Of a DNA stretch of 64,000 nt, positions 1-9,011 are shown one piece after another (position 1 is the stretch's first letter; each line of letters starts with the position of its first letter). The translations under genes and the position numbers were made by a program. The notes beneath the pieces were generated by a model that worked only from the letters and a program-made list of their open reading frames with translations, made no database searches and was not told the DNA's origin. Source of the DNA: Flavimaribacter sediminis (GTDB taxonomy: Bacteria; Pseudomonadota; Alphaproteobacteria; Rhizobiales; Rhizobiaceae); contig NZ_JAICBX010000005.1 of the NCBI RefSeq assembly GCF_019492055.1, positions 372,001 through 436,000 of the forward strand, in the 5' to 3' direction.

Positions 1-291
1 GACGTTCATCATCGGAAAAAGGGCGAGGTGCTGGAAAACCATCTTCACGTTGCGCCGGTTGGGCGGAACGTTGAGCACCGAGCGCCCCTTGATGCTGATA
101 TCGCCGGAATCAGGTTCCTCGAAACCGGCGATCATGCGCATCAGAGTGGTCTTGCCGCATCCCGAGGGTCCGAGAATTGAAAAGAACGAGCCGCTTGGTA
201 TTTCGAATGAAACATCCTTGACGGCCTGAACGGAGCCGAAATTCTTGCAGACATTACTGCATTCGAGGTCGGAGACTGCAGAATCGGTCAC
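1..291 (-). CDS. ABC transporter ATP-binding protein, N-terminal part (polyamine/PotA-type), cut by window edge
   Basis: This is the first 97 codons of an ABC transporter ATPase read leftwards off the window edge. The start taken is GTG at 289-291, giving a protein that begins VTDSAVSDLECSNVCKNFG; no convincing Shine-Dalgarno precedes it. The Walker A motif GPSGCGKTT is visible, followed by RMIAGFEEPDSG and the Q-loop region VFQHLALFP. These features, and the binding-protein gene just upstream, fit the spermidine/putrescine/thiamine-type (PotA) importers. The protein would couple ATP hydrolysis to uptake through inner-membrane permeases lying outside the window. The substrate is inferred only from the neighbour. 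Confidence 0.85.
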   Translation of the reverse strand, partial: MTDSAVSDLECSNVCKNFGSVQAVKDVSFEIPSGSFFSILGPSGCGKTTLMRMIAGFEEPDSGDISIKGRSVLNVPPNRRNVKMVFQHLALFPMMNV

Positions 292-378
292 GTGGCGGCC
301 CGCTTGGATGGCGTTATGTTGGCAAGTTGGCGGACGGCCCCGCAAAGGGAGCCGTCCACCGGATCGAGTAGAACCGGA

Positions 379-1455
379 TCAGCCTCCGGTGGCGGCCTGG
401 ATCTTCTCCAGCGCCTTGCCTTCCATGTCTTCCACCCCGGGAGGGATGTTGGCGAAGAACTTCAGGTTATTGATATCCTCATCCGTGAAGGCCGCATTGA
501 CGGCTGCCTTGAGGTGATCCGGCAGAAGGTCCTTGCCGCCCTTGACTGCGACAATCGCGCCGGTGCTTTCGGACATCATCTGGGAGATTTCCGGCTGCAG
601 CACGAAATTGATCCACTTGTAGGCGGCGTCATCGGCTTCGCCCTTGCGCGGGATGACGAAGGTGTCGATCCAGGCAAGCGCACCCGTTTCCGGCGGAACG
701 AAAACGATATTGTTGTTTTCGTTGTAGAGCTTGTAGGCCGTCGAGTCCCAGGTTTCGGAAGCGACGATCTCACCCGAGAGCATCATGGCCGAAAGGTCGT
801 CGCCGCCCTTCCAGTAGGCCTTGATGTTGTCCTTGCAGGCGCTGAGCTTGTCGACCACCTTGTCGAGCAACTCCTGATAGGCGTCGAGGTCCGAATAGGT
901 GGCGAACGGATCCTCGCCCATCGCATAGGCCGTGCCGAGCAGAATCGTGCGCTTCAGGCGCATTGAGGTCTTGCCCTTGTACTTCGGGTCGCAGAGATCA
1001 CCCCAGCTTTTGAAATCCGGCGCTTTCGACTTGTCGGCCATCAGACCGGATGTGCCCCACTGGTGCGGCACGGCGTAGACCTCTCCGTCGATCGTCGTAT
1101 TCGCCTTCACGCCGTCGAGCAGTTTCGGCTCGAATACGGACGTGTCGATCTTGCTGATATCGAGTGGCTTGTAGATATCGTATTCGAGCTGCGGCGCGTA
1201 GATGCGATCGTGGCTCGGTTGCGCGAGGTCGAAGCCGGCGCCGCCTGTTGCGCGAAGCTTGGCGACCATTTCCTCGTTGTTGGAAAGCGTCACCTCGACA
1301 TCGATGTCGGGATACATTTCCTCGAACTTGGCGATCACGTTTTCTGGCGCGTAACCGCCCCAGGTCAGCAATCTCAAAGTCTCTGCCTGCACGCCGCCCG
1401 TTCCGGCCAGCATCGTCGCGGCCAGCAGTACAGCGGTTTTCATAGTCATCCGCAT
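379..1455 (-). CDS. Extracellular solute-binding protein, spermidine/putrescine (PotD) type
   Basis: A 358-residue periplasmic binding protein. Translation is placed at the ATG at 1453-1455 because GGGAG lies just upstream; the frame stays open further 5' but that part is not protein-like. Residues 1 to about 25 form a Sec signal peptide (MRMTMKTAVLLAATMLAG, then VQAET). The mature part begins LRLLTWGGYAPENVIAKF, typical of PotD/PotF-like proteins, and includes the conserved segment WGDLCDPKYKGK. It should bind a small cationic or organic solute and deliver it to the ABC transporter whose ATPase follows in the same direction. The exact ligand cannot be read from the sequence; polyamine, putrescine-like compounds or other organic amines are all possible. 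Confidence 0.88.
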   Translation of the reverse strand: MRMTMKTAVLLAATMLAGTGGVQAETLRLLTWGGYAPENVIAKFEEMYPDIDVEVTLSNNEEMVAKLRATGGAGFDLAQPSHDRIYAPQLEYDIYKPLDISKIDTSVFEPKLLDGVKANTTIDGEVYAVPHQWGTSGLMADKSKAPDFKSWGDLCDPKYKGKTSMRLKRTILLGTAYAMGEDPFATYSDLDAYQELLDKVVDKLSACKDNIKAYWKGGDDLSAMMLSGEIVASETWDSTAYKLYNENNNIVFVPPETGALAWIDTFVIPRKGEADDAAYKWINFVLQPEISQMMSESTGAIVAVKGGKDLLPDHLKAAVNAAFTDEDINNLKFFANIPPGVEDMEGKALEKIQAATGG

Positions 1456-1553
1456 AGTCGTCTCCCTCTTGTCATTTTCAGCACCGTCGGAGCCTAACTC
1501 CGAAACTGTATGGGCTGATTGGACTGCAAAATATATCCATTGCAGAATTTTTC

Positions 1554-3053
1554 TTAGACCAGTTTCCTGTTTTTTCCAAGCTGGCTCATCGCGCGTCCAA
1601 GCGTCTCCATTCCGGACCTGATGTCTTCCGGCGTTGTGCTCCCGAACCCGAAAACCAGCCCTTTTTTTAGATAGGGGGCTATTGCATATCGTCCCAGCGG
1701 CGCAGTCGTCACGCCGGCGGCGGCTGCTGCGGCCACGATGTCTGCTTCCTCGATTTCTGTCCGCAGAAAACCTGTCGTGTGAAATCCGCCTCCTGTCGGC
1801 TGCAAATCCACCCACTCGCCAATCCTGTCTGCGGACTCCACAAGCGCCTCGTACCGCGCCTTGTAGATCTGCCGCATGGTTCGGACGTGGGTTGCAAAGA
1901 ATCCTTCATCCATGAAATCGGCGACAATCGCCTGATTGAAGGTTGGCGCGCCGCTCTGCCAGGTGGTGAACAGACGTTCGAAACTCTCCACCAGACCTTT
2001 TGGAGACAGAATGTAGCCAAGACGAAACGAGGGAAACAGCGACTTGGAGAACGTACCGACATAGATGACCCTTTCTTGGGTATCGATGCTCTTGAGCGGC
2101 GGCGGCGGCTGTTCTCCATAGTAGAATTCGCCATCATAATCATCCTCGACAATCATCGCGTCGGCGTCCTTCGCCGCCTGCAAGAGGGCAAGCCGGCGCG
2201 CAAGACTCATCACGAGACCAAGCGGCTGCTGGTGCGAGGGCGTGACGAAGGCCAGACGAAAATCGGGCTCCTTTTCCAGCGCGTCCTCGACGCAGAAGCC
2301 TTCGACGTCGATGTAGACAGGCACAAGTCGCGCGTTACAGGCGAGGAAAGCGTTGCGCGCTCCGACGGCGCCCGGGTTCTCGAACCAGATCGCTTCACCG
2401 GGATTGACCTGCATCAGTCCGATCGTGGCGAAGGCGTGCTGCGCGCCGTTGACGATGAAGATCTGCTCCGGATCGCACTTGATCCCGCGCGCTGCATTCA
2501 GTTGTTGCGCGATCGCCGAGCGAAGCCGGCCATATCCGAACGGCTCTCCATAGCCTCCGATATGGTCACGCCCCTTTCGCCAGTGCCGTGCGGAGAGCCG
2601 CGCCCACTGCGCCATCGGAAAGGCGTCGAGCGCCGGCAGCGCGGTGATGAACGGCTCGGATTTGTGCGGAAGGCGACTACGCGACGTAATTGCGTTCGCG
2701 GCGCGGGTCGTCATCCGCGAGAGTCTCGGCGGCGCGACAGCACCGACATCGCCTTGCGCCGAATCTGACAAACGGATCTGCGCGGCAAGCGTTTTACTGA
2801 CGAATGTGCCGGCTCCAACGCGCGATTCCAGCAAGCCTTCAGAAACCAGGCGATCGATCGCGTCGATCACAGTCGTCCGTGATACGCCGATTTCCAGAGC
2901 AAGCGTGCGGGTCGCGGGCATTCGGTCACCGATATTGAACGCGCCGGAGAGCAGAAGCTCGCGGAGCGCCATGTAGAGTTGCACCGAATAGCGCCGGTCC
3001 GATAACCGGTCGATGCGGATTGATGAGAGCAGCGCGCCTCCGTGACGTTTCAT
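1554..3053 (-). CDS. MocR/PdxR-family transcriptional regulator (GntR wHTH fused to aminotransferase fold)
   Basis: A 499-residue MocR-type regulator. Residues about 18-85 form a GntR winged helix (SRTTVIDAIDRLVSEGL, then GAGTFVSK). From about residue 130 to the end runs a class I aminotransferase-like domain with NGAQHAF, VEDDYDGEF and the PLP lysine region YVGTFSKSLFPSFRLGY near residue 336. Such proteins sense PLP or an amine/PLP adduct and control a neighbouring gene. It starts 124 bp from, and divergently to, an enolase-superfamily gene and lies upstream of the PotD-like gene, so either side may be its target. An AT-rich stretch at 3065-3110 in the shared gap is the likely promoter/operator area. 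The family call is secure; the effector is unknown. Confidence 0.9.
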   Translation of the reverse strand: MKRHGGALLSSIRIDRLSDRRYSVQLYMALRELLLSGAFNIGDRMPATRTLALEIGVSRTTVIDAIDRLVSEGLLESRVGAGTFVSKTLAAQIRLSDSAQGDVGAVAPPRLSRMTTRAANAITSRSRLPHKSEPFITALPALDAFPMAQWARLSARHWRKGRDHIGGYGEPFGYGRLRSAIAQQLNAARGIKCDPEQIFIVNGAQHAFATIGLMQVNPGEAIWFENPGAVGARNAFLACNARLVPVYIDVEGFCVEDALEKEPDFRLAFVTPSHQQPLGLVMSLARRLALLQAAKDADAMIVEDDYDGEFYYGEQPPPPLKSIDTQERVIYVGTFSKSLFPSFRLGYILSPKGLVESFERLFTTWQSGAPTFNQAIVADFMDEGFFATHVRTMRQIYKARYEALVESADRIGEWVDLQPTGGGFHTTGFLRTEIEEADIVAAAAAAGVTTAPLGRYAIAPYLKKGLVFGFGSTTPEDIRSGMETLGRAMSQLGKNRKLV

Positions 3054-3176
3054 GTTCGTTCCGATTGGTATGTGATTTTATGCAAAACGGACCTACTATA
3101 GAGGCCAATTCCGCATATTTTGGCAAACCGAAAACCGATCCGCGCTGTTGTGGGCGCCATCACGCCAGGGTCCGAC

Positions 3177-4283
3177 ATGAAAATCACCTCCATCGATACT
3201 TTTACCGACGCATTTGTGTGTTTTGTCCGCGTCACCACCGAAGACGGATCGCAAGGCTGGGGACAGGTCGCCCCGTACAACGCAGACATCACGGCTTCGG
3301 TGCTTCATCGCCAGGTCGCGCCCTATTCGTTGGGGCAGGACGCATTCGACATTGCTCGCCTGATAGAGATCATTCCGGAGCGCGAGCACAAATTTCCAGG
3401 ATCCTACCTGGCGCGCGCCATGGGCGGACTCGACACGGCGCTTCTGGATCTGCGCGGCAAGCTCGAGGGCAAGCCGGTCTGCGAACTGCTTGGAGGCGCT
3501 CCGGGAACCGTTCGCGCCTATGCGTCTTCGATGAAGCGCGACATAAGGCCGGCCGACGAGGCGGAACGACTGAAAAAATTGCAGCAGGACTACGGCTTTA
3601 CCGCCGTCAAGTTTCGCATCGGGTCCGAATGCGGACATGACCAGGACGAATGGCCCGGCCGCACGGAGGAGATCGTGCCAGCGATCCGCAAGGCTATGGC
3701 TGATGGAACCACACTGCTGGTCGACGCCAACTCCTGCTACTCGCCGCAGAAAGCAATCGAGATTGGCCGGTTCCTCGAGGACAACGGCGTCAGCCACTAC
3801 GAGGAGCCGTGCCCCTACTGGCGGTACGAGCAGACAAAACAGGTCACCGACGCGCTCGACATCGACGTCACCGGCGGAGAACAGGATTGTTCGCTGGTAG
3901 ACTGGGAACGCATGATCGATGGTCGCGTCGTCGACGTTATCCAGCCGGATGTCTGCTATCTCGGCGGCATGCATCGGACGATGCAGGTCGCGCGTTTGGC
4001 GCATGAGGCCGGCATTCCTTGCACGCCCCATTCCGCCAATCTGTCCATGGTCACGCTCTTCACCATGCATCTTCTGAGGGCGATTCCGAACGCCGGAAAA
4101 TATCTCGAGTTCTCGATTGAGAAAGAGGATTACTACCCATGGCAGGAGGGGCTCTTCCGGTCATCTCCCTATGAGATTGTGGACGGACACGCGCGCGTCT
4201 CTGACGAGCCCGGCTGGGGCGTTGAGATCGAACCGGCTTGGCTGGAACGCTCGACACACCAGGTCAGCAAACAGACGCCTTGA
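3177..4283 (+). CDS. Mandelate racemase / muconate-lactonizing enzyme family protein (enolase superfamily)
   Basis: A 368-residue enolase-superfamily enzyme starting MKITSIDTFTDAF. An in-frame start 19 codons earlier is possible but the family usually begins at MKI. The N-terminal capping domain is followed by a TIM barrel with AVKFRIG (a KxR pair at the end of the second strand), the metal ligands in LLVDANS, YEEPCPY and TGGEQD, and PHSANLS with a candidate catalytic histidine. Enzymes of this type abstract a proton alpha to a carboxylate in sugar acids, hydroxy acids or amino-acid derivatives. The actual substrate is not predictable here. It is divergent from the MocR regulator, which probably controls it, and lies upstream of an NCS2 permease on the same strand. 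Confidence 0.85.
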   Translation: MKITSIDTFTDAFVCFVRVTTEDGSQGWGQVAPYNADITASVLHRQVAPYSLGQDAFDIARLIEIIPEREHKFPGSYLARAMGGLDTALLDLRGKLEGKPVCELLGGAPGTVRAYASSMKRDIRPADEAERLKKLQQDYGFTAVKFRIGSECGHDQDEWPGRTEEIVPAIRKAMADGTTLLVDANSCYSPQKAIEIGRFLEDNGVSHYEEPCPYWRYEQTKQVTDALDIDVTGGEQDCSLVDWERMIDGRVVDVIQPDVCYLGGMHRTMQVARLAHEAGIPCTPHSANLSMVTLFTMHLLRAIPNAGKYLEFSIEKEDYYPWQEGLFRSSPYEIVDGHARVSDEPGWGVEIEPAWLERSTHQVSKQTP

Positions 4284-4468
4284 AGGGCGCCGATAAAGAA
4301 AATTGCGCGCGCATTGATGTAGTGTCTTCTGATACTTGTTCAAAACCTGGAGTTTCCTGAGGAAAACAGACCGATTTCATCAAGATTTCTGCGACTCCAT
4401 GGAAAATTGGTGGTTGCATGGCCTGTGACGGGCCGTATTTCCGGTCCGCCATAAAAAGGGGAAGCCGG

Positions 4469-5923
4469 ATGTCGACAATGACTACACTTGGAACGCCTGA
4501 ACAGCTCAGGGATCCGAATTACACACCACCGCTTGCATCGGCAGTGCCGCTGGGCATTCAACACGTACTGGCAATGTTTGTCAGCAATGTCACGCCGGCG
4601 ATCATCGTGGCCGGCGCCGCCGGATTCGGATTCGGATCGAATTCGCCGGACTTTCCAGACATGATCTACATGATTCAGATGTCGATGCTGTTCGCCGGTA
4701 TTACGACACTGTTTCAAACCATCGGAGCCGGCCCCGTCGGCGCGCGCCTGCCGATCGTCCAGGGCACATCCTTCGCCTTTATTCCCATCATGATACCGCT
4801 GGTGGCCGGAAAGGGCGTCGAAGCTATGGGCTTGCTCATGTGCGGCGTGATCATTGGCGGCCTGTTTCATGCCTGTCTCGGTTTCTTTATCGGAAAAATC
4901 CGGTTTGCCCTGCCGCCGCTCGTAACCGGCCTGGTTGTCACCATGATCGGGCTCGCGCTGGTTCAGGTCGGCATACAATACGCGGCTGGCGGCGTGCCTG
5001 CGATGAACCAGCTCGCGAATGAACTGGCCGCAGCCAAGGCGAGCGGCGACGCGGCGAACTTCTCCGCCATCGAATACGGATCGCTGCTTAACTGGTGCAT
5101 TGCGTTGCTGGTTGTCGTCGTCACGCTTGGCGTCAAGTTCTTCACACGCGGCATGATTTCGGTTTCGGCGGTCCTGATCGGGCTGATTGTCGGCTATGCC
5201 GTTTCCTGGATCTTCGGCATGGTCAGCTTCAGCAGTGTAGCCAGCGCCGCCGTCTTCGCCTTGCCGAATCCGTTCCATTTCGGGTTCGAATTCTCGATCG
5301 CCGCGATTATCGGCTTCTGCCTCATGGCGTTTGTCTCTGCGGTCGAAACCGTCGGGGACGTCTCGGGCGTCACCAAGGGCGGCGCCGGCCGCGAACCGAC
5401 CTCCGACGAGATTCGCGGCGCGACATTCGCAGATGGAGTTGGAACCGCGGTCGCTGGCGTTTTTGGCGCGCTGCCCAACACTTCGTTTTCGCAGAATGTC
5501 GGACTCATCGCCATGACCGGCGTCATGAGCCGCAACGTGGTGACGATCGGCGCGATTTTCCTTATTATCGCCGGCTTCATTCCGAAAATTGGCGCCATCG
5601 TCTCCTCGGTTCCGATCGAGGTTCTTGGCGGCGGTGTGATCGTGATGTTCGGCATGGTCGTGGCCGCCGGCATCTCCATGCTCTCGGATGTGAACTGGAA
5701 CCGCCGCAACATGGTGATCTTCGCGATATCAATCTCCATCGGTCTTGGGCTCCAACTGGAGCCGAACGCCCTGTTCTTCATGCCCCCTACGGTCAAGGTT
5801 CTTCTGACGTCGGGAATCCTTCCGGCAGCGTTCATTGCAATCGTCCTGAACCTGCTTCTGCCTGAAGAGCTGGATGACGACCAGACGGACGAGATTGCAG
5901 GCGGACACGCCGGTCACAAGTAA
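4469..5923 (+). CDS. NCS2-family nucleobase (xanthine/uracil) permease
   Basis: A 484-residue polytopic membrane protein of the nucleobase-ascorbate transporter (NCS2) family. The start is the ATG at 4469, preceded at good spacing by AAAGGGGA; an earlier in-frame ATG at 4418 lacks a ribosome binding site. Family signatures include IVQGTSFAFIPIM, the glutamate of AVETVGDVSG and the NAT-type segment NTSFSQNVGLIAMT. About 12-14 hydrophobic helices are visible. It should import a purine or pyrimidine with protons or sodium. The 185 bp upstream contain no recognisable purine riboswitch. Its relation to the preceding enolase-like gene is only positional. Confidence 0.88.
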   Translation: MSTMTTLGTPEQLRDPNYTPPLASAVPLGIQHVLAMFVSNVTPAIIVAGAAGFGFGSNSPDFPDMIYMIQMSMLFAGITTLFQTIGAGPVGARLPIVQGTSFAFIPIMIPLVAGKGVEAMGLLMCGVIIGGLFHACLGFFIGKIRFALPPLVTGLVVTMIGLALVQVGIQYAAGGVPAMNQLANELAAAKASGDAANFSAIEYGSLLNWCIALLVVVVTLGVKFFTRGMISVSAVLIGLIVGYAVSWIFGMVSFSSVASAAVFALPNPFHFGFEFSIAAIIGFCLMAFVSAVETVGDVSGVTKGGAGREPTSDEIRGATFADGVGTAVAGVFGALPNTSFSQNVGLIAMTGVMSRNVVTIGAIFLIIAGFIPKIGAIVSSVPIEVLGGGVIVMFGMVVAAGISMLSDVNWNRRNMVIFAISISIGLGLQLEPNALFFMPPTVKVLLTSGILPAAFIAIVLNLLLPEELDDDQTDEIAGGHAGHK

Positions 5924-5978
5924 CGAAACTGCGCGCCGCCTTCGCAAACGTGCGGGCGGTACGGCTATGCAAGGCGCG

Positions 5979-6003
5979 GCCGTCGGTTCGAGCAACCGGC
6001 GGC
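5979..6003 (+). terminator. Hairpin after the NCS2 permease, weak rho-independent terminator
   Basis: A stem of ten pairs (GCCGTCGGTT against AACCGGCGGC, with one G-U pair) encloses a CGAGC loop about 55 bp after the permease stop. It is followed by TGTTTG rather than a clean T-run, so termination may be partial. Confidence 0.45.
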
Positions 6004-6118
6004 TGTTTGCTGCCAGAAATCGGTTTACATTGCCGTTGTGTCAGGTAGCCTGAAAGCTACATCCGAGCACCCGCGCTATCGCGGCCTCAAACACTCATCC
6101 CGCAAATGATTGGAATTC

Positions 6119-6550
6119 ATGATGACCGAAGTCAAATCGGGCGATACCGTCCGCATACATTACGTAGGGACACTGATCGACGGCAACCAGTTCGACAGTT
6201 CGCAAGGCCGGGAACCCCTGGAATTCGTAGTTGGATCGGGCCAGATCATACCGGGACTCGATCAAGCGCTTCCGGGAATGAACGTCGGCGATACGAAAAC
6301 CGTCAATGTTCCGGCGACAGAAGCCTACGGACAGGCCGATCCGAACGCCCGGCAATCCATACCCCGCGAACAGATCCCCGCCGACATCCCGGTTGAAATC
6401 GGCACACAGCTACAGATGCAGACCCGTGACGGCAGGACAGTCGGGGTGACGGTCATCGAAGCCACCGATGAATCGGTCGTTCTCGACGCAAATCATCCAC
6501 TCGCCGGCAAAGACCTGACATTCGCCATTGAGCTGGTGTCGATCAACTAG
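6119..6550 (+). CDS. FKBP-type peptidyl-prolyl cis-trans isomerase, SlyD-like
   Basis: A 143-residue FKBP of the SlyD class: the FKBP half-domain (VRIHYVGTLIDGNQFDSS, then PLEFVVGSGQIIPGLDQALPG) is interrupted at about residues 70-120 by the insert-in-flap chaperone domain (EAYGQADPNARQSIPREQIP). The C terminus returns to the FKBP strand (HPLAGKDLTFAIELV). It would speed prolyl isomerisation and act as a cytoplasmic holdase. Unlike E. coli SlyD there is no His/Cys-rich metal-binding tail. The start is one of two adjacent ATGs (6119 or 6122); GGA at 6112-6114 slightly favours the second by spacing. Flanked by the NCS2 gene and a convergent methylase gene, it seems to be a single-gene unit. Confidence 0.9.
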   Translation: MMTEVKSGDTVRIHYVGTLIDGNQFDSSQGREPLEFVVGSGQIIPGLDQALPGMNVGDTKTVNVPATEAYGQADPNARQSIPREQIPADIPVEIGTQLQMQTRDGRTVGVTVIEATDESVVLDANHPLAGKDLTFAIELVSIN

Positions 6551-6652
6551 AGCTTTTCCGCGAAACCGGGCGTCAAAGGAAAGTAATCTGACACCGGCGG
6601 CGGCGATCTTTTCGTACAACCGGATGAAAATGCGAAGCCGATCGAAGAAAAT

Positions 6653-7453
6653 CTATCGCCGACGCAGATGCGCCTTGCCGTTGTTCAGGGCGGCGGCAAA
6701 CTCAGTAAACCGGTGACCGTCGCCATCGTGGACAATCAGCGGCGGTCGGAATTCCAGTCGCGCCCGACTACCCTTCACCCCGGAAAGCAGGAACCGGGTG
6801 GCGTTGGCGTCGCCTCGCGGATGAATGAGCGTAATGCACAGACCGCCGAAACGGTTTTCACATGCGGAAAGAATTTCCGAGACGGATTGCGGGCGCGCAA
6901 TCAGCGAAAGCTGGCCGCCTGGCTTCGCGATGGCGTTGGCGGTTCTCAGCCATTTTTCGAACATCTCCGCCTGCATGGCGTGGGCCTCGGCCTTGAGCGC
7001 ATCGGGAGTCTTGCGATCGGCCGGCAGGTTAAAGGGTGGATTCATTATGACGTGATCATAAACGCCGTCGTACAAACCCGCCGCAAGGCGCGCCTTGCCG
7101 GTCAGAGTCACATCCGCTTCAAGCACGCTCATCCGGGGTTTGAGCGCCGTATTGGCATCGAGATCGACGGAGCGTCTTGCAAACTCCGCCATCATTGCGG
7201 AACGCTCGACGAGCGTCACTTCTACAGCGGGCACGCGCGACGCCACGGCCATGCCTGCAGCGCCTGAACCCGCCCCGAGATCGGCCACTTTTCCACGGGC
7301 GTCGCCAGGCACCATGGCTGCAAGAAACATGGCGTCGCTTCCCGAGCGATGTCCCTGCCCCTTCGGTTGGATGACATGGAAGGCGCCGTAATGAAAGGCG
7401 TCAACAGTTTCGTTATCGGCGCCTTTCAACCGATTATCCGCCATCGCCGTCAT
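6653..7453 (-). CDS. tRNA1(Val) (adenine-N6)-methyltransferase-like protein (TrmN6 family)
   Basis: A 266-residue Rossmann-fold methyltransferase. It has an SAM-binding motif VADLGAGSGAAGMAVA, an acidic post-strand motif VTLVERS, and the N6-adenine methylase signature NPPF (HVIMNPPFN) near residue 140. The N-terminal stretch GHRSGSDAMFLAA is typical of the TrmN6/YfiC group (COG4123), which methylates A37 of tRNA1(Val). Its start overlaps the stop of the preceding DUF2007 gene by four bases (ATGA), so the two are translationally coupled. Assignment to tRNA rather than another nucleic acid is by family. Confidence 0.82.
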   Translation of the reverse strand: MTAMADNRLKGADNETVDAFHYGAFHVIQPKGQGHRSGSDAMFLAAMVPGDARGKVADLGAGSGAAGMAVASRVPAVEVTLVERSAMMAEFARRSVDLDANTALKPRMSVLEADVTLTGKARLAAGLYDGVYDHVIMNPPFNLPADRKTPDALKAEAHAMQAEMFEKWLRTANAIAKPGGQLSLIARPQSVSEILSACENRFGGLCITLIHPRGDANATRFLLSGVKGSRARLEFRPPLIVHDGDGHRFTEFAAALNNGKAHLRRR

Positions 7454-7677
7454 TTTGGCGGCTTCAGTTCTTCCGCCAGTCCGGCGCTTTCAACAAGGTT
7501 GCGCGCCTCGTCTATTCGGTCGGGATCAACGAGTATGCGGCGCGGCAAAATGCCGATGGAACCATCCAGCACGCTCATGTTCTCGTCTGCGACGAAACAG
7601 GCGATGCCGGCGTCCTTCATCAGGCTCGTGACGAAGGATATGGTCACGACATTGTTGGTTCTCAGCAGTTCCTTCAC
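7450..7677 (-). CDS. DUF2007 family protein (putative signal-transducing protein)
   Basis: A 75-residue protein beginning (GTG) MKELLRTNNVVTISFVTSL. The GTG at 7675-7677 is chosen because AAAGGGAAGAGG directly precedes it and because DUF2007 proteins start at this point; the open frame extends 23 more codons upstream. The sequence matches the small DUF2007 fold (GIACFVADENMS, then RILVDPDRIDEARNLV), related to PII-like and ACT-like small domains. Function is unknown. In this group it is commonly found next to the TrmN6-like methylase, as here with an ATGA overlap. Confidence 0.8.
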   Translation of the reverse strand: MKELLRTNNVVTISFVTSLMKDAGIACFVADENMSVLDGSIGILPRRILVDPDRIDEARNLVESAGLAEELKPPK

Positions 7678-7877
7678 CCTCTTCCCTTTCCTGACCCGGA
7701 TACGCTCAAGATAGACATATGATCGCGGCTCGCCATTCAGCAGCATGCCCGCCGCCGCGTTCGATCAGCGCATGGCTTCTAATACACGATAGATTGCCCG
7801 GCGGTCACTATTAACCCTTGTCGCCGCACGTGCCTGTTTCTATTGTAATCGGGTGAGTAAACTGGAGTTTGTGAAAA

Positions 7878-8894
7878 TTGGGCGTTGTAATACCCCTTGA
7901 AAACAAAAACAGGCATGCCGCGTCGATCAAGCAGCTTGTCGACCTGACGAAACCCGGCATGGAAAGGGTAAACCAGCTCATCCTGTCGAAGGCCGGCTCC
8001 GACGTCGAAATGATACCGGAGGTCGCCAATCATCTGATCTCGTCGGGCGGCAAGCGCCTGCGTCCGATGTTGACGCTGGCTTCGGCGACGATGTTCGGAT
8101 ACGAGGGCTCTCACCACGTCAAGCTCGCAACCAGCGTCGAATTCATGCATACGGCGACGCTGCTGCATGACGACGTGGTGGACGAGAGCGATCTGCGACG
8201 CGGCAAGTCGACGGCCCGCATGATCTGGGGCAACCAGGCCAGCGTCCTTGTCGGCGATTTCCTGCTTGGACAAGCTTTCAGAATTATGGTCGAGGTCGGC
8301 TCCATGGACGCCCTCGACGTGCTTTCGACGGCCGCTTCCGTCATTGCGGAAGGCGAGGTTTTCCAGCTTTCCGTGGCAAAGAACATGGAAACGACGGAAG
8401 ATGACTATCTCTCCGTCATCCGCGCCAAGACGGCCGCGCTGTTTTCGGCGGCCGCGGAAGTGGGTCCGATCGTCGCGGGAACCGGCAAGGCGGAACGGGA
8501 TGCGCTACGGTCCTACGGCGCCAATCTCGGCCTCGCCTTCCAGCTGGTCGACGACGTGCTCGACTATGGTGGCTCGGCTGCGGCTCTCGGCAAGAACGTC
8601 GGCGACGACTTTCGGGAAGGGAAAATCACGCTTCCCGTGGTTTTGAGCTACCGGCGCGGAAGCGAAAAGGACCGGGCCTTCTGGCGCTCCGCGATCGAAG
8701 AGGGGAAGAACGACGACGACGCCCTCGAAATGGCGCACAAGCTGCTTCTCGCCACGAACGCCCTGAACGACACGATCGCGCGGGCAGAGCATTACGGCGC
8801 CATAGCGCGCGACGCTCTTGCGCCATTGCCGGAAACAGCGGAAAAAGACGCCTTGCTGGATGTGATCGATTTTTGCATCAGCCGCGTCCATTGA
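7878..8894 (+). CDS. ispB: Polyprenyl diphosphate synthase (octaprenyl type)
   Basis: A 338-residue trans-prenyltransferase that builds the long isoprenoid tail of ubiquinone from IPP and FPP. Both aspartate-rich motifs are present: LLHDDVVDESDLRRG (FARM) and FQLVDDVLDYGG (SARM), with GGKRLRP near residue 60 and the later GDDFREGKITLP. The start codon is TTG at 7878, ten bases after GGAG; the product then begins GVVIPLE, as rhizobial homologues do, and no better ATG exists. Chain length cannot be proven from sequence; ubiquinone-10 would imply decaprenyl in many alphaproteobacteria. It is divergent from the DUF2007/TrmN6 pair. Confidence 0.9.
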   Translation: MGVVIPLENKNRHAASIKQLVDLTKPGMERVNQLILSKAGSDVEMIPEVANHLISSGGKRLRPMLTLASATMFGYEGSHHVKLATSVEFMHTATLLHDDVVDESDLRRGKSTARMIWGNQASVLVGDFLLGQAFRIMVEVGSMDALDVLSTAASVIAEGEVFQLSVAKNMETTEDDYLSVIRAKTAALFSAAAEVGPIVAGTGKAERDALRSYGANLGLAFQLVDDVLDYGGSAAALGKNVGDDFREGKITLPVVLSYRRGSEKDRAFWRSAIEEGKNDDDALEMAHKLLLATNALNDTIARAEHYGAIARDALAPLPETAEKDALLDVIDFCISRVH

Positions 8895-9011
8895 CTGCCG
8901 GCTTGTTGCGCGAAGGCGAGAGATCCGGCGTCTTGACGAAAAATAGCCATGCTTGAAGATCACGTTTGGCGAAGAATCTGTAACAGGCATGAAATTGCGG
9001 GAATAAACACT

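Noticed and set aside
1779-2768. 329-codon plus-strand frame
   Set aside because: Antisense to the MocR regulator; arginine-rich translation without any domain.
4284-4468. Possible purine riboswitch before the NCS2 permease
   Set aside because: No recognisable purine-aptamer core or three-way junction could be drawn.
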